This document shows positions 46,327 through 55,956 of a DNA stretch of 57,255 nt, piece after piece. The notes under the pieces are model-generated. The model ran no database searches, was not told the DNA's origin, and saw only the letters and a list, made by a program, of their open reading frames with translations. Origin of the DNA: an uncultured Gammaproteobacteria bacterium (lineage in GTDB: Bacteria > Pseudomonadota > Gammaproteobacteria > Poriferisulfidales > GCA-002705445). The first letter of the stretch is position 1; every line of letters begins with the position of its first letter. The stretch lies in assembly GCA_913031205.1 (NCBI GenBank), contig CAJWEM010000006.1, positions 1-57,255 on the forward strand. Direction: 5' to 3'. The position numbers were made by a program, and so were the translations under genes.

Positions 46327-47145
46327 ATGTCTACATTTGCTATTGGGGACATTCAAGGTTGTTACAAAGAATTCAGAAATTTACTAAATGAAATTAAATT
46401 TAATAAGAGTAAGGATACTTTGTGGTTAGCGGGTGATTTAGTTAATAGAGGGCCAAATTCTTTTGACGTAATTAAATATGTAATGGATTTAGAGTCCAGT
46501 GCAATAACTGTTTTAGGAAATCACGATTTTTACTTACTTGCCTCGTATTATAAGGTTGACCCATGGCCACATAAAAATAATAATTTTAATGAGATTATTG
46601 ATGATCCTAATGGAGACCAAATAATAAACTGGCTTAAAAACCAAAAGATGGTGCATACTGATAAGGATCTTGGTTTTATTATTGCGCACGCAGGAATTTA
46701 TCCTAAATGGACACTAGAGGATATAAATTTTTTATCAAAAAATATCGAGAAAAAGCTTCAAGATAAGAACTGCAACTATTTTTTAAAGTATCTTTGGAAT
46801 GACGAGCCAGCAAATTGGCATGAGGCATTAAGTGAGGATGAAAAATTAATATTTGCTGTTAATGTATTTACTAGAATGAGATATCTTAATAAAGATTTGT
46901 CCTTAAATTTAACAGTTAAAGCTAATCCGAATGATGTTGAAGCAGATGGCAAATATCCTTGGTTTGAATTTAAAAATGACGTATTAAATGAATTTAAGAT
47001 GATTATTGGTCATTGGTCAACTTTAGGCTACTACGAAAAAAATAATTTTGTTTCAATAGATACTGGATGTGCTTGGGGTAAAAAATTAACTGCTATTGAA
47101 CTAAAAAGTGAAAAGAAAGTAAAAAAATATCAGGTTACATGCTAA
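46327..47145 (+). CDS. apaH: Bis(5'-nucleosyl)-tetraphosphatase, symmetrical
   Basis: Hydrolyses Ap4A to two ADP and can decap Np4-RNAs. The 272 residues are a calcineurin-like phosphoesterase with the metal-binding GDIQGCYKEF, GDLVNRGPNS and LGNHDFYLL, then HAGIYPKW and GHWSTLGYY. The end of the gene overlaps the convergent folA by 11 bp. Confidence 0.97.
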   Translation: MSTFAIGDIQGCYKEFRNLLNEIKFNKSKDTLWLAGDLVNRGPNSFDVIKYVMDLESSAITVLGNHDFYLLASYYKVDPWPHKNNNFNEIIDDPNGDQIINWLKNQKMVHTDKDLGFIIAHAGIYPKWTLEDINFLSKNIEKKLQDKNCNYFLKYLWNDEPANWHEALSEDEKLIFAVNVFTRMRYLNKDLSLNLTVKANPNDVEADGKYPWFEFKNDVLNEFKMIIGHWSTLGYYEKNNFVSIDTGCAWGKKLTAIELKSEKKVKKYQVTC

Positions 47146-47623
47146 GCTTTTTTACATATACCTCTGATCTGAAGTTATGCGAGTTTTTTTCATTTTTACT
47201 ATAATTTTCGCTACTAACTAAATCCCAAGCTTCGAAATCCACTTCGGGGAAATATTTATCTCCTTGAATATTCTCATCAATTTTTGTAATAAATATTCTT
47301 GCTGCCAAATTAATGGTCTGAGTGTATATCTCCTGCCCACCTATAATAAAAACTTCATCTTCATCTTTTACAGACTGAAGTGCTTCATTTATAGTCTTAT
47401 AAACGGGGACTTCCTTATGAGTAAGGCTTCTTGATAAGATAATATTCTTTCTACCTGGCAAAGGCTTACCTATTGATTCATATGTAAGTCTTCCCATTAT
47501 GATAGTTTTTCCCATGGTAATTGATTTGAAATTTTTAAGATCATCCGATAAATGCCATGGCATTGTATTATCTTTACCGATTACTCTATTTTTGGACATT
47601 GCTACGATAATCGAAATATTCAT
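47135..47623 (-). CDS. folA: Dihydrofolate reductase
   Basis: Reduces dihydrofolate to tetrahydrofolate, regenerating the carrier used by thyA and by the C1 operon. I start at the ATG at 47623 (MNISIIVAMSKNRVIGKDN), one base beyond the thyA stop; the ORF track's longer start is inside thyA. The 162 residues include the Met20-loop region and catalytic acid in MPWHLSDDLKNFK, IIMGRLTYESIG, and EVFIIGGQEIYTQ. Confidence 0.97.
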   Translation of the reverse strand: MNISIIVAMSKNRVIGKDNTMPWHLSDDLKNFKSITMGKTIIMGRLTYESIGKPLPGRKNIILSRSLTHKEVPVYKTINEALQSVKDEDEVFIIGGQEIYTQTINLAARIFITKIDENIQGDKYFPEVDFEAWDLVSSENYSKNEKNSHNFRSEVYVKKLSM

Positions 47624-47624
47624 A

Positions 47625-48419
47625 TTAGACAGCGATTTCACCACTAATATGTGGGTGTGATTTATAATTTTCTATCTCGATGTCTTCAAATTTAAAGGAA
47701 AAGATATCATCAACTCTTCTTTTTATATTTAAATTTGGAAGTGGGAATGGCTCTCTCGCCAGTTGAATTTTTGCTTGTTCGATATGATTTTTATATAAGT
47801 GCAAATCTCCAACAGTATAAATAAATTCACCAATATCTAAGGAAAGAACATGAGATACCATGTGTAATAAAAGTGAGTAGGAAGCAATATTAAATGGTAC
47901 TCCTAAAAAAGAATCTGCGCTTCTTTGGTAAAGCTGGCAAGATAACTTATTTCCTTCAATATAAAATTGAAATAAACAATGACACGGTGGAAGCGCCATT
48001 TGATGAAGCTCTCCTACATTCCAAGCAGACACAATATGTCTTCTTGAATCAGGATCATTTCTAAGGCCTTCTATCAAGTTCTCAATTTGATCAACATAGC
48101 TACTATCTTTTCTACCCCATTTCCTCCACTGAACACCATAAATTTTACCAAGATCTCCTTTATTATCAGCCCATTCATCCCAAATAGAAACTCCATGATC
48201 ATTTAAAAATTTAATATTACTATCTCCATTCAAAAACCATAAGAGTTCGTATACAACTGATTTTATATGTATCCTTTTTGTTGTAACTAATGGAAACCCC
48301 TTACTCAAATCAAATCTTGTTTGATATCCAAATGTTGACAGAGTCCCAACACCAGTTCTATCGGCTTTTTCAACACCATTGTTTAATACGTGACTGAGTA
48401 AATTATGGTATTGCTTCAT
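47625..48419 (-). CDS. thyA: Thymidylate synthase
   Basis: Methylates dUMP to dTMP using methylene-H4F. The 264 residues match the E. coli enzyme (264). The catalytic cysteine lies in [11 protein letters not shown], with DRTGVGTLS near the N-terminus, [18 protein letters not shown], and PHPxI-like [11 protein letters not shown] at the end. It overlaps lgt by 4 bp and precedes folA by 1 bp. Confidence 0.98.
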   Translation of the reverse strand: MKQYHNLLSHVLNNGVEKADRTGVGTLSTFGYQTRFDLSKGFPLVTTKRIHIKSVVYELLWFLNGDSNIKFLNDHGVSIWDEWADNKGDLGKIYGVQWRKWGRKDSSYVDQIENLIEGLRNDPDSRRHIVSAWNVGELHQMALPPCHCLFQFYIEGNKLSCQLYQRSADSFLGVPFNIASYSLLLHMVSHVLSLDIGEFIYTVGDLHLYKNHIEQAKIQLAREPFPLPNLNIKRRVDDIFSFKFEDIEIENYKSHPHISGEIAV

Positions 48420-49192
48420 GAATGATTTCCTTTATTTATTTGTAACAGATATATACCTAAAAGTAACATTGGCAGACATAGTAATTGACCCATTGTAACC
48501 CAATTAAATGCAATATATCCAATATGAGCGTCCGGCATTCTAAAGAATTCAATTGAAAATCTAAAAGCAGAATAAAGGATAAGAAAGTAAGCTGTAATAA
48601 CTGAAAAACTCAATTTTTTTAAATACAAAATATTCAAAATTATAAATAATATTATCCCTTCGAAAACCGCTTCATATATTTGTGTTGGATGCCTAGGAAT
48701 CATATCTACGCTTGGAAAAATAATACCAAAGGAAGTATTTGTTGGCTTCCCCCAAAGTTCACCATTAATAAAATTTCCTATTCTTCCGGTAAATAAACCG
48801 ATTGGTGTCAAAGCGGTAATGAAATCTGATATTTGGAAAAATTTGATTCTATTTTTTCTACAAAAATAATAAATGCTTATTAGAACTCCTATGAAGCCAC
48901 CATGAAAGCTCATGCCTCCTTCCCATATAAAGAATAGAGATAATGGGTTTTCAATTGTAAATGCAAAATTATAAAAAAAACAATACCCTATTCTTCCTCC
49001 AAAAAAAACACCTAAGAAACTGTAGAAAATCAAATCAGAAAATTGATCTCTTGATATGGGAACTAAATGTTTTCTTATATATATGTTACCCAAAATCCAT
49101 GCCAGAAAAAAAGCAAATAGGTACATAATTCCGTACCAATAAATATGGAAATTACCAATTGTTAGAAAGATTGGATCAATACTATGTATCAT
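48416..49192 (-). CDS. lgt: Phosphatidylglycerol:prolipoprotein diacylglyceryl transferase
   Basis: Adds diacylglycerol to the lipobox cysteine of prolipoproteins. The 258 residues form a polytopic membrane protein with the Lgt signature [17 protein letters not shown], the conserved [13 protein letters not shown] segment and RHPTQIYEA. It precedes thyA and folA on the same strand, a frequent gammaproteobacterial order. Confidence 0.97.
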   Translation of the reverse strand: MIHSIDPIFLTIGNFHIYWYGIMYLFAFFLAWILGNIYIRKHLVPISRDQFSDLIFYSFLGVFFGGRIGYCFFYNFAFTIENPLSLFFIWEGGMSFHGGFIGVLISIYYFCRKNRIKFFQISDFITALTPIGLFTGRIGNFINGELWGKPTNTSFGIIFPSVDMIPRHPTQIYEAVFEGIILFIILNILYLKKLSFSVITAYFLILYSAFRFSIEFFRMPDAHIGYIAFNWVTMGQLLCLPMLLLGIYLLQINKGNHS

Positions 49193-49303
49193 AAGTAAAT
49201 AATTCTTTCAAAAAGCATATGATACCAGAGGAAACAAGAATTTTAACCATGTAAATATTTTTTCCGCTTTATTAACGAATAGAAGTATAATGTCAATAAA
49301 TTG

Positions 49304-50068
49304 ATGTTACGGGCTTTATGTTTTATGAAAATTCTCTATTTTTTTAAAAAACTGTTTAAATTTCTTTTTCATATTACGAATACGAAAAAAATTATATCTG
49401 ATATAGGTAGTTTTAATATTTGCGCTAACCAAAAACAAGCTGAAAAAATTAGGCTTTGGTTTAAAAAAATACTAGATATTGTTGATGTTAAGCTCGTAGT
49501 AAAAGGTAAAGTAAAAGAGGGGAATTATTTAATAATTTCGAATCATTCGTCCTGGCTTGATATTGTAATTCTTGGCAGTATATTTCAAACAACATTCCTA
49601 TCAAAAATTGAAATTAGTAGATGGCCAGTTTTAGGCAAAATTACAACAGCAGTGGATATGCTTTTTATAGATAGAGGCGCAAAGAATGCTGCAAATAAGG
49701 CTGTCCAAGATATTTCACAATACATCCAAAATAATAGAAACGTTACAATTTTTCCTGAGGGAACATCGTCAGGGGGGAAGGGTTTATTAAATTTTAAACC
49801 GCGTCTTTTTGCCAGCTGTATTGAGGCAAATTGTCCAGTTCAATGTGTTACAATAAGATATCCCTTTAAGGGTGAGAGAATGCACCCCACTGTTCCATTT
49901 GTAAGGAAAAATTCTTTGTTTTTAAATATTTTAAAAGTTTTATATAGAAACGATATCATTGCTGAAGTAAGTATTGTTGATTTTGTAGATACTGAAAATA
50001 AGAATAGAAAAGATATATCAAAAGAATGCTATGAAATTGTAAAAAATAATTTAGAACATAATGCTTAG
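49304..50068 (+). CDS. plsC: 1-acyl-sn-glycerol-3-phosphate acyltransferase (PlsC family)
   Basis: A membrane-associated acyltransferase forming phosphatidic acid. About 254 residues have an N-terminal hydrophobic/basic anchor, motif I NHSSWLD (HxxxxD), motif II/III with FIDRGAKNAANKA and FPEGTSSGGKG. I use the ATG at 49304; a second ATG at 49328 is also possible. The 3' end overlaps the ABC permease by 8 bp, an unusual partnership. Substrate chain and acceptor cannot be told. Confidence 0.88.
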   Translation: MLRALCFMKILYFFKKLFKFLFHITNTKKIISDIGSFNICANQKQAEKIRLWFKKILDIVDVKLVVKGKVKEGNYLIISNHSSWLDIVILGSIFQTTFLSKIEISRWPVLGKITTAVDMLFIDRGAKNAANKAVQDISQYIQNNRNVTIFPEGTSSGGKGLLNFKPRLFASCIEANCPVQCVTIRYPFKGERMHPTVPFVRKNSLFLNILKVLYRNDIIAEVSIVDFVDTENKNRKDISKECYEIVKNNLEHNA

Positions 50069-50744
50069 TAACATCTTAGAAACTGCTTTTCATTTAATTT
50101 TTACTCTTAACGAAGATTTAATTGAAATTATAAGCCTGTCATTAAAAGTAACAATATCTGCTCTTGTGATATCAGTGATAATAAGTATACCATTTGGTGC
50201 TTTTCTTGTTTTATATAGAAATAAATTACAATCTATGGTGATTCTAATTTCAAACACACTCATGGGAATGCCTCCAGTTGTTCTTGGATTAATTATCTAC
50301 ACCCTTGTATCAAAAAGAGGTATTTTTGGTTTTTTAGATATTCTATATACACCATCAGCTATGATAGTTGCGCAAACATTGTTAATAACGCCAATTGTAG
50401 TTTCACTTACCTATGAAGAAATTTATAAAAAATATAAAGATTACTATTTATTTTTAAATTCTTTAAACCTTAGTAACTTTTCTAAACTCAAGACCCTAAT
50501 ATACGAGTGTCGCTATGCACTAATTACTGTTACATTAACTGGTTTTGGGCGTGCCAGTGCTGAAGTTGGGGCCGTAATGATCGTCGGTGGAAATATTAAC
50601 CATTTTACCAGAGTCATGACAACCGCAATAGCTTTCGAAACTAGTAAGGGAAGTATAGAATTAGCTGTAGCTTTAGGTTTAATTTTAATATTAATATCTT
50701 TTATGATAACTTTAATAATTAAATCTTTACGTAAAATAAAATGA
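50061..50744 (+). CDS. tupB: Tungstate-type ABC transporter permease (TupB-like)
   Basis: An inner-membrane permease of 227 residues and about five to six TM segments. PVVLGLIIYTL, the binding-protein-dependent EAA-like loop SLNLSNFSKLKTLIYECRYA (20-residue quote) and GRASAEVGAVMIVGGNINH with TTAIAFETSKG are the strong matches to TupB/WtpB permeases. The expected extracytoplasmic TupA binding protein is not in the window. The gene overlaps plsC and tupC. Confidence 0.85.
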   Translation: MLSNILETAFHLIFTLNEDLIEIISLSLKVTISALVISVIISIPFGAFLVLYRNKLQSMVILISNTLMGMPPVVLGLIIYTLVSKRGIFGFLDILYTPSAMIVAQTLLITPIVVSLTYEEIYKKYKDYYLFLNSLNLSNFSKLKTLIYECRYALITVTLTGFGRASAEVGAVMIVGGNINHFTRVMTTAIAFETSKGSIELAVALGLILILISFMITLIIKSLRKIK

Positions 50745-51436
50745 AAATTCTTCCAATAAAGATAGAAAACCTTTCTTATACTATAAAAGATAGTGAAATA
50801 TTAAAAAACATAAATATTTTTTCTGATGAAAAAAAAATTACAATAATTGCTGGGAATAATGGTTCTGGAAAAACAACTTTGCTAAAGTTTATGCACGGAC
50901 TTATTGAGGATCCATCAAATAGTATTAGTTGGGGAAGTAATTCAATAAGAGAAATTAAAGAGCAACAATCTATGGTTTTTCAGACTCCTATTCTTTTAAA
51001 CAGAACAACTTTTGAAAACATTTTGTATGTTGCAAAGAAAAAAAAAGTTAATAAAAAACATTCTGTTAATAAAATTATTGAAAAGCTAAATTTAGAGAGT
51101 ATTTCTAATACTGATGCAAGATATCTATCAGGAGGAGAAAAGCAAAAAGTTGCAATAGCGATGTCAATAATAGGAAATCCAACGATAATTTTTTTAGACG
51201 AGCCTACATCTCAACTTGATCCAGTTTACAAAAATGAAATTGAAAGTATAATTTCTGAGCTCTCAAAAGATGGTACAAAAATTTTTATGACATCTCATGA
51301 TATATCACAAATAAAAAGAATTGGAGAGGAGATAATATTTTTAGATAAAGGTGAAATAATATTTAATGGAAAATTAATAGAATTTCTTGATCAAGATATA
51401 AGTAATGTAATCAAAAATTATATAAGCTATGGCTAA
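50741..51436 (+). CDS. tupC: Tungstate-type ABC transporter ATPase (TupC-like)
   Basis: The ATPase partner of the permease. The 231 residues have Walker A AGNNGSGKTTLLKF, the Q-loop MVFQTPILLNR, the signature LSGGEKQKVAIAMS, Walker B IIFLDEPTSQLDP and the switch MTSHD. The start overlaps tupB by 4 bp and the end overlaps the convergent ubiI-like gene by 4 bp. The tungstate assignment rests mainly on the permease. Confidence 0.85.
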   Translation: MKILPIKIENLSYTIKDSEILKNINIFSDEKKITIIAGNNGSGKTTLLKFMHGLIEDPSNSISWGSNSIREIKEQQSMVFQTPILLNRTTFENILYVAKKKKVNKKHSVNKIIEKLNLESISNTDARYLSGGEKQKVAIAMSIIGNPTIIFLDEPTSQLDPVYKNEIESIISELSKDGTKIFMTSHDISQIKRIGEEIIFLDKGEIIFNGKLIEFLDQDISNVIKNYISYG

Positions 51437-52587
51437 TTAAAGAGACTTAAGTTTTGATTCGCATGGTTTACAATATTTTTTTTGAGAAAATCATTTTTGT
51501 TAATCTTAGACATTCCAAAACCAACTAAATTTTTAATAAGAGAATTCTCTAATGAATAAAATCTTTCGATTAGCTCGAGCTGCTGCCTAGCTTGTGAATT
51601 AATAATTTTTTGTTTTCTCGCGTATTTATCGAAGAACCTATGGTCTCCAAATTTATAGATATCTAGATCAAATGCCTTATATATTTCAATAATATCTGAT
51701 AGCCCCAAGTTCAAACCCATGCCTGCAAGCGGATGAACTGAATGTGCAGAATCTCCAACAAACACGATATTTTTATGTTTATAGCTATCTGAATTATAAC
51801 CAAACAAATTAAAGTTTATTACCTCACCAAGAATATCAATTTCCCCGAAGGAACCGTTCGTTATTTGATTTAAATATTGTGTAAGATTTTCTTTACAATA
51901 AATGTTTGAGTCATTGAATTTATTTCTTACGCTTATTACCATTGAAAATTCATTTTCACTGACTGGCAAAAAAGCAATAGGTCCATTTTCAAGAAATATT
52001 TGGTATGCTGAATTATTATTTGATTTTTCAGTTTGAATATTAAAAACAAAAGCTTTTGAATCATAGTCTTTTATTAAATTATTTATACTTATCTGATCTT
52101 TTATAAAGGAATTAGTTCCTTCGCAACTGAAGATATAATCACCCGAATAGATATCTGATTCACTTGATTCTATCTCATAATTATTTTCATCTCTTTCTAT
52201 AATGCTTTTGAGATTCACTTTATCAATTAATTCAATATTTTTATCTGCCATAACTTTTTTATAAAGAACACTTGTAATATCAGAACTCTGCGCGATGAAA
52301 CCAATCTTTTGTAGGTCAGAACGAAAACTTATATTATTTTTATCTTCAAAGCTTCTGTATAGAATAACCATATTTTTTATTTCATTTACAGAATTAAGTT
52401 CATTCCATACTTCTATTTCCTTAAATAAATTTTTTGACTTATTAGATATGGAGTAGATCCTATTTATTGAGTGACTTTTCTTTATATCTTTTTCAAGAAT
52501 CAAGACTTTCTTATCTCTTTGAGAAAGAGACAGAGCTAAACTCATACCAATTACACCTGCTCCTACTATTACGATATCTTTTTTCAT
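51433..52587 (-). CDS. ubiI: FAD-dependent ubiquinone-biosynthesis hydroxylase (UbiI/VisC-like)
   Basis: An aromatic-ring hydroxylase of the UbiH/UbiF/UbiI family. The 384 residues have the dinucleotide fold IVGAGVIGMSLALSLSQRD and the FAD-ribityl motif GDSAHSVHPLAGMGLNLGLSD. The position after ubiH and pepP matches E. coli ubiI (visC), a C5 hydroxylase, but regioselectivity cannot be read from sequence. It overlaps ubiH by 4 bp. Confidence 0.88.
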   Translation of the reverse strand: MKKDIVIVGAGVIGMSLALSLSQRDKKVLILEKDIKKSHSINRIYSISNKSKNLFKEIEVWNELNSVNEIKNMVILYRSFEDKNNISFRSDLQKIGFIAQSSDITSVLYKKVMADKNIELIDKVNLKSIIERDENNYEIESSESDIYSGDYIFSCEGTNSFIKDQISINNLIKDYDSKAFVFNIQTEKSNNNSAYQIFLENGPIAFLPVSENEFSMVISVRNKFNDSNIYCKENLTQYLNQITNGSFGEIDILGEVINFNLFGYNSDSYKHKNIVFVGDSAHSVHPLAGMGLNLGLSDIIEIYKAFDLDIYKFGDHRFFDKYARKQKIINSQARQQLELIERFYSLENSLIKNLVGFGMSKINKNDFLKKNIVNHANQNLSLFN

Positions 52588-53801
52588 TTATTTTTCATGT
52601 CTGAGATTAACTTGTCAGAAAAATTCACACCCAATAAATAGCGGATTACATCTATTCTTAATGTCTTATTAGAATCAATTGCTAAAAGGAATAAGCTAAT
52701 AAATTTATTTTTTACTATATTTCTTCCATGAACGAACGTAGATAAAAAATCAGTGAATTTTACTATCCTTTGAACCTCTTTTTTTCTATTATTTTCATAA
52801 TCTGAAAAAATATGCGAGAAATTTATATTACCTTTGCTAGAGTATTGTTTTATCATTTTAGTTATCTCTAAGCAATCTCGGACTGATAGATTAAAACTTT
52901 GTCCTGCTATTGGATGGAGTGTGTGAGCTGCATCTCCTAAAAGACATGTATTTTTATTTGTGAAATTCTCATAAAAATTAAGCTTTAAAGGATACGAGAC
53001 TAAATTTTTAATATCTATTATTCCCCCACACTTTGAGCCTATAAGATTTTGAAAGTAATCCTTTAGCTCTGATTTACTAAGTTCATTTATATAACCAGAT
53101 TCTTTGAAGTTCGTTGAGTATATTAGTGTCCATGAATTTTTTTTTCTAGGAATTACGCCAAGAATTCCATCATCCGTGAATCTCTCAAAAGCTGTAATAG
53201 AATCGTGCAAGTCCGTAAGTACTTCGCAAACGATAGCATTTTGTTTGTAATCTTTTTGTATTTTAGGTTGAAATAAGTCTTTAACAATATTAAGTTGAGA
53301 ACCACTGGTAAATATCAATGCACGAGATGAAATTGTTTCCTCTTTTTTATTACGTATAAATTTAACATTAATAATATCGTCCTGTATAACACTCGCTACT
53401 TCTGATCGACTATAAACACGGATATTTTTTGATAATTTTATACTCTGATATAGCTTATTTAAAAGCCTTTTTAGAGGAATCTGATAGCCCAAACTTTCAA
53501 TATTTTCGTCCTTAGCACTCACAATGGTATTTCCAAAGACATGTTTTTTTGAGATATGAATATTTTTAATCTCAGTACAATAGTTTTCTAATTCCCCCCA
53601 TATGCCCATATTTGAGAGAATAATTTTACTAGTATTTGATAAAACAATATGCCTATTATCATCAAAAGTATTATAAAATTCTTCTGGATTCACATCAAAA
53701 ATTGCAATTTTTATATCAGTTTCTCTTAGAAAATTACAAAATGTTAAACCTGTAAGTCCTGCACCTACAAGAATGATATCTTCATCAACTTTATTCTTCA
53801 T
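52584..53801 (-). CDS. ubiH: FAD-dependent 2-polyprenyl-6-methoxyphenol hydroxylase (UbiH-like)
   Basis: A second flavin hydroxylase of ubiquinone synthesis. The 405 residues have LVGAGLTGLTFCNFLRE at the N-terminus and LGDAAHTLHPIAGQSFNLSV near residue 285. The basic and hydrophobic C-terminus could be membrane-associated. It is the middle gene of pepP-ubiH-ubiI and overlaps pepP by 11 bp and ubiI by 4 bp. Confidence 0.9.
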   Translation of the reverse strand: MKNKVDEDIILVGAGLTGLTFCNFLRETDIKIAIFDVNPEEFYNTFDDNRHIVLSNTSKIILSNMGIWGELENYCTEIKNIHISKKHVFGNTIVSAKDENIESLGYQIPLKRLLNKLYQSIKLSKNIRVYSRSEVASVIQDDIINVKFIRNKKEETISSRALIFTSGSQLNIVKDLFQPKIQKDYKQNAIVCEVLTDLHDSITAFERFTDDGILGVIPRKKNSWTLIYSTNFKESGYINELSKSELKDYFQNLIGSKCGGIIDIKNLVSYPLKLNFYENFTNKNTCLLGDAAHTLHPIAGQSFNLSVRDCLEITKMIKQYSSKGNINFSHIFSDYENNRKKEVQRIVKFTDFLSTFVHGRNIVKNKFISLFLLAIDSNKTLRIDVIRYLLGVNFSDKLISDMKNK

Positions 53802-55092
53802 TTTTATTACAAATTTCCTCTACATGATTCCTTTTTTTTGGCAACTTATTTGTTAAAACCTCATTTCCATTGTCTGTGATTAATATATCATCCTCAATTC
53901 TTACACCTATTCCTCTCCATTTTCTTTCAACATTTTTATTGGATTGATTTATATAAACGCCAGGTTCGACTGTTATTATCATTCCAGGTTCAAATAAAAT
54001 ATTTTCATATTCACCAACATCATGAACATCGAGTCCTAGCCAATGACCTGTTTTATGCATATAAAAATCCTTATACAATTCTTTATTTATCACCTCTTCA
54101 AGACTTTCTTTCAATATTTTTAATTCAATTAAGCCTTCTGATATGGTTTGCACAGTTATATTATGAAGTTCATCCCAAGTAATGCCAGGTTTTATAAAAT
54201 TAATTGCTTTTTCTTGTGATTCTAAAACTAAATCATAAATTAATGCTTGTTCTTCTGAAAATTTTCCGTTAACTGGAAAAGTTCGAGTAATATCTGAGGC
54301 ATAGCCATTACACTCAGCTGCAGCGTCTATAAGGACAAGCTCATTATCATTTAAAATTGAGTTATTTTTTATATAATGCAGTATACATGCATTGTTTCCG
54401 CCACCAACTATTGACATGTATGCGAAAGGCATATTATTTTTGTTAAAAATATATTTGATTTCTGCATCAAGCTCATATTCGTATATACCTGGTTTTGCTT
54501 TTTTCATTGCAGCTATATGCCCTTGAACTGAAACTTCTGCTGCTTTTCTCACCAAATCAATTTCATACTGAGATTTTACTAATCTTAATTTTTGCGTAAT
54601 TGAATGAAGAGCGATAATTTTTTTAGGGAAGGAAGCCCCTCCCCTATTATTCATTGAGCTACTAGCAATATTGTTTGATATGAAATTATCTAGATCTTCA
54701 TTTATTCCTGATTCAATATAAAGAGTTTCTTTCTTTGAAATTAAATCAACAAGCTTTTCAATATAATTTTCATAATTAAAAACTTCAGTAAATCCAAAAC
54801 TTTCTAAAATTTCAGAATTATCCAGCCTTTCGCCATCCCAAATTTTTTCTTTTTCAGAAGTATTATCTCTAAATAGAATAGAATGAAGATTGTTATCTTT
54901 TTCAAAAATAACAAAAAGTAAATTTGGCTCGCTTATTCCAGTCAAATAAAGAAAATCACTTTCTTGTCTAAATGGATTTTCCACATCTCTCGTTCTAAAA
55001 TTCCTATTAGCAGATGATAATATAGCGATTGAATTATTAGCCATCTTATTTACAAGAGATTTTCGCCTTCTTTTTAGTTCCGCTAACTCCAT
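53791..55092 (-). CDS. pepP: Xaa-Pro aminopeptidase PepP
   Basis: A cytosolic metalloaminopeptidase removing an N-terminal residue preceding proline. The 433 residues begin ELAELKRRRKSL and include an N-terminal creatinase-like domain. The pita-bread domain provides metal ligands in LIDAAAECNGYASDITRTFP, HKTGHWLGLDVHD, ITVEPGVY and the final glutamate in GIGVRIEDDILIT. Length and motifs match the E. coli enzyme. Confidence 0.97.
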   Translation of the reverse strand: MELAELKRRRKSLVNKMANNSIAILSSANRNFRTRDVENPFRQESDFLYLTGISEPNLLFVIFEKDNNLHSILFRDNTSEKEKIWDGERLDNSEILESFGFTEVFNYENYIEKLVDLISKKETLYIESGINEDLDNFISNNIASSSMNNRGGASFPKKIIALHSITQKLRLVKSQYEIDLVRKAAEVSVQGHIAAMKKAKPGIYEYELDAEIKYIFNKNNMPFAYMSIVGGGNNACILHYIKNNSILNDNELVLIDAAAECNGYASDITRTFPVNGKFSEEQALIYDLVLESQEKAINFIKPGITWDELHNITVQTISEGLIELKILKESLEEVINKELYKDFYMHKTGHWLGLDVHDVGEYENILFEPGMIITVEPGVYINQSNKNVERKWRGIGVRIEDDILITDNGNEVLTNKLPKKRNHVEEICNKNEE

Positions 55093-55139
55093 TTTTTCTT
55101 TTACTTTAAAAAAATTATTATAAATTATGTAATTTTCTA

Positions 55140-55168
55140 TTGACCTACATTGTTGGCAAGAATAGTAT
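55140..55168 (+). promoter_or_regulatory. Candidate promoter for zapB-like/zapA genes
   Basis: TTGACC (55140-55145), a 17-bp spacer and TAGTAT (55163-55168) form a fair sigma-70 promoter. The predicted start of transcription falls about 55175, only a couple of bases before the likely ATG at 55177, so the message may be nearly leaderless. The upstream neighbour pepP is divergent. Confidence 0.45.
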
Positions 55169-55176
55169 ATAGTTAT

Positions 55177-55410
55177 ATGAATAATGATCCCATAATATCT
55201 TCTTTAAATAAAGAGTTAGACGAACTAGAAGCAAAAATAGATCAGTTGTCTAAGAAATATTTAGATTTAAAAAAAGAAAACTCCTTGCTTAAGGAAAGAC
55301 AGGAAAGAGAAGTCTCTGAAAAATTTAAAATCAAAGAAAAAAATCAAAAAGTTCAAAGTAAGGTCGAAGGGATTATAAATAGGCTTCGATCTTTGGAGTA
55401 TAATCAATAA
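55177..55410 (+). CDS. ZapB-like small coiled-coil protein (TIGR02449-type)
   Basis: A short coiled-coil protein placed before zapA in many gammaproteobacteria. I use the ATG at 55177 (MNNDPIISSL; 77 residues), because the ORF track's TTG start adds residues that overlap the promoter. Nearly the whole protein is heptad-like (LNKELDELEAKIDQLSKKYL) and ends KVEGIINRLRSLEYN, the conserved tail of the family. It overlaps zapA by 1 bp. A role in Z-ring assembly is likely from context. Confidence 0.8.
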   Translation: MNNDPIISSLNKELDELEAKIDQLSKKYLDLKKENSLLKERQEREVSEKFKIKEKNQKVQSKVEGIINRLRSLEYNQ

Positions 55411-55712
55411 TGGAAAATCAAGGAAAAAAGATTCCGGTTACTGTTAAAATTTTAAATCAAAACTATGACGTTTTCTGTTTCGAGAATGAGAAAGAAACGC
55501 TAATAAAGTCAGCAGAGCTTCTAAATGACAAAATGATGAAGACAAAAGCTGAAGGGAAAACAATAGGTCTGGATAGAATAGCAGTAATCTCTGCACTTAA
55601 TTTTGCAAAAGATTCTTTAAGTCATAAAGATATAATAAATTCTCTTAATTCAACTTCAAAACAAAAGTTATCAGAACTAAATAATAAAATTGATAATTTG
55701 ATTTTAGATTAA
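55410..55712 (+). CDS. zapA: Cell division protein ZapA
   Basis: Binds and bundles FtsZ filaments. The 100 residues show the N-terminal beta-hairpin domain (VTVKILNQNYDVFCFENEKE, 20 residues) followed by AAELLN-like SAELLNDKM and a C-terminal coiled coil. Sequence, length and the position immediately before 6S RNA match gammaproteobacterial zapA-ssrS. Confidence 0.9.
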   Translation: MENQGKKIPVTVKILNQNYDVFCFENEKETLIKSAELLNDKMMKTKAEGKTIGLDRIAVISALNFAKDSLSHKDIINSLNSTSKQKLSELNNKIDNLILD

Positions 55713-55762
55713 TTTTTATATTTTATCCACTAGTTAAATTATTTTTAATTTGATATATTTGA

Positions 55763-55945
55763 AAATAGTACTGGTGTACTCGATACTGTTATTAAATCTT
55801 TGTTCCTAATTTATAAACAGGGATTGAGTATCTTAAAGTAGGTGCGCACGCCTAATTATTTAGGAAGCCTAATGCTTTAGTATCAAACCCACTTGAACTC
55901 AAGGGTTCAAGGAAAATTAATAGTAACGGTATACCGGTATTACCT
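55763..55945 (+). ncRNA. ssrS: 6S RNA
   Basis: A global RNA regulator that binds sigma-70 RNA polymerase. The conserved segment CTTGAACTCAAGGGTTCAAGG is read at about 55892-55913 (first bases CTTGAACTC). The ends pair: GTACTGGTGTAC (55768-55779) with GTATACCGGTAT (55929-55940), 12 pairs with three G-U, extended inward by CGATAC/GTAACG-like pairing around a mismatch. A TATATT -10 (55754-55759, extended TG) is placed to start transcription near 55766. Length (~180 nt) and position behind zapA agree. No fau gene follows, unlike the common gammaproteobacterial order. Confidence 0.93.
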
Positions 55946-55956
55946 AGTAATTCATC

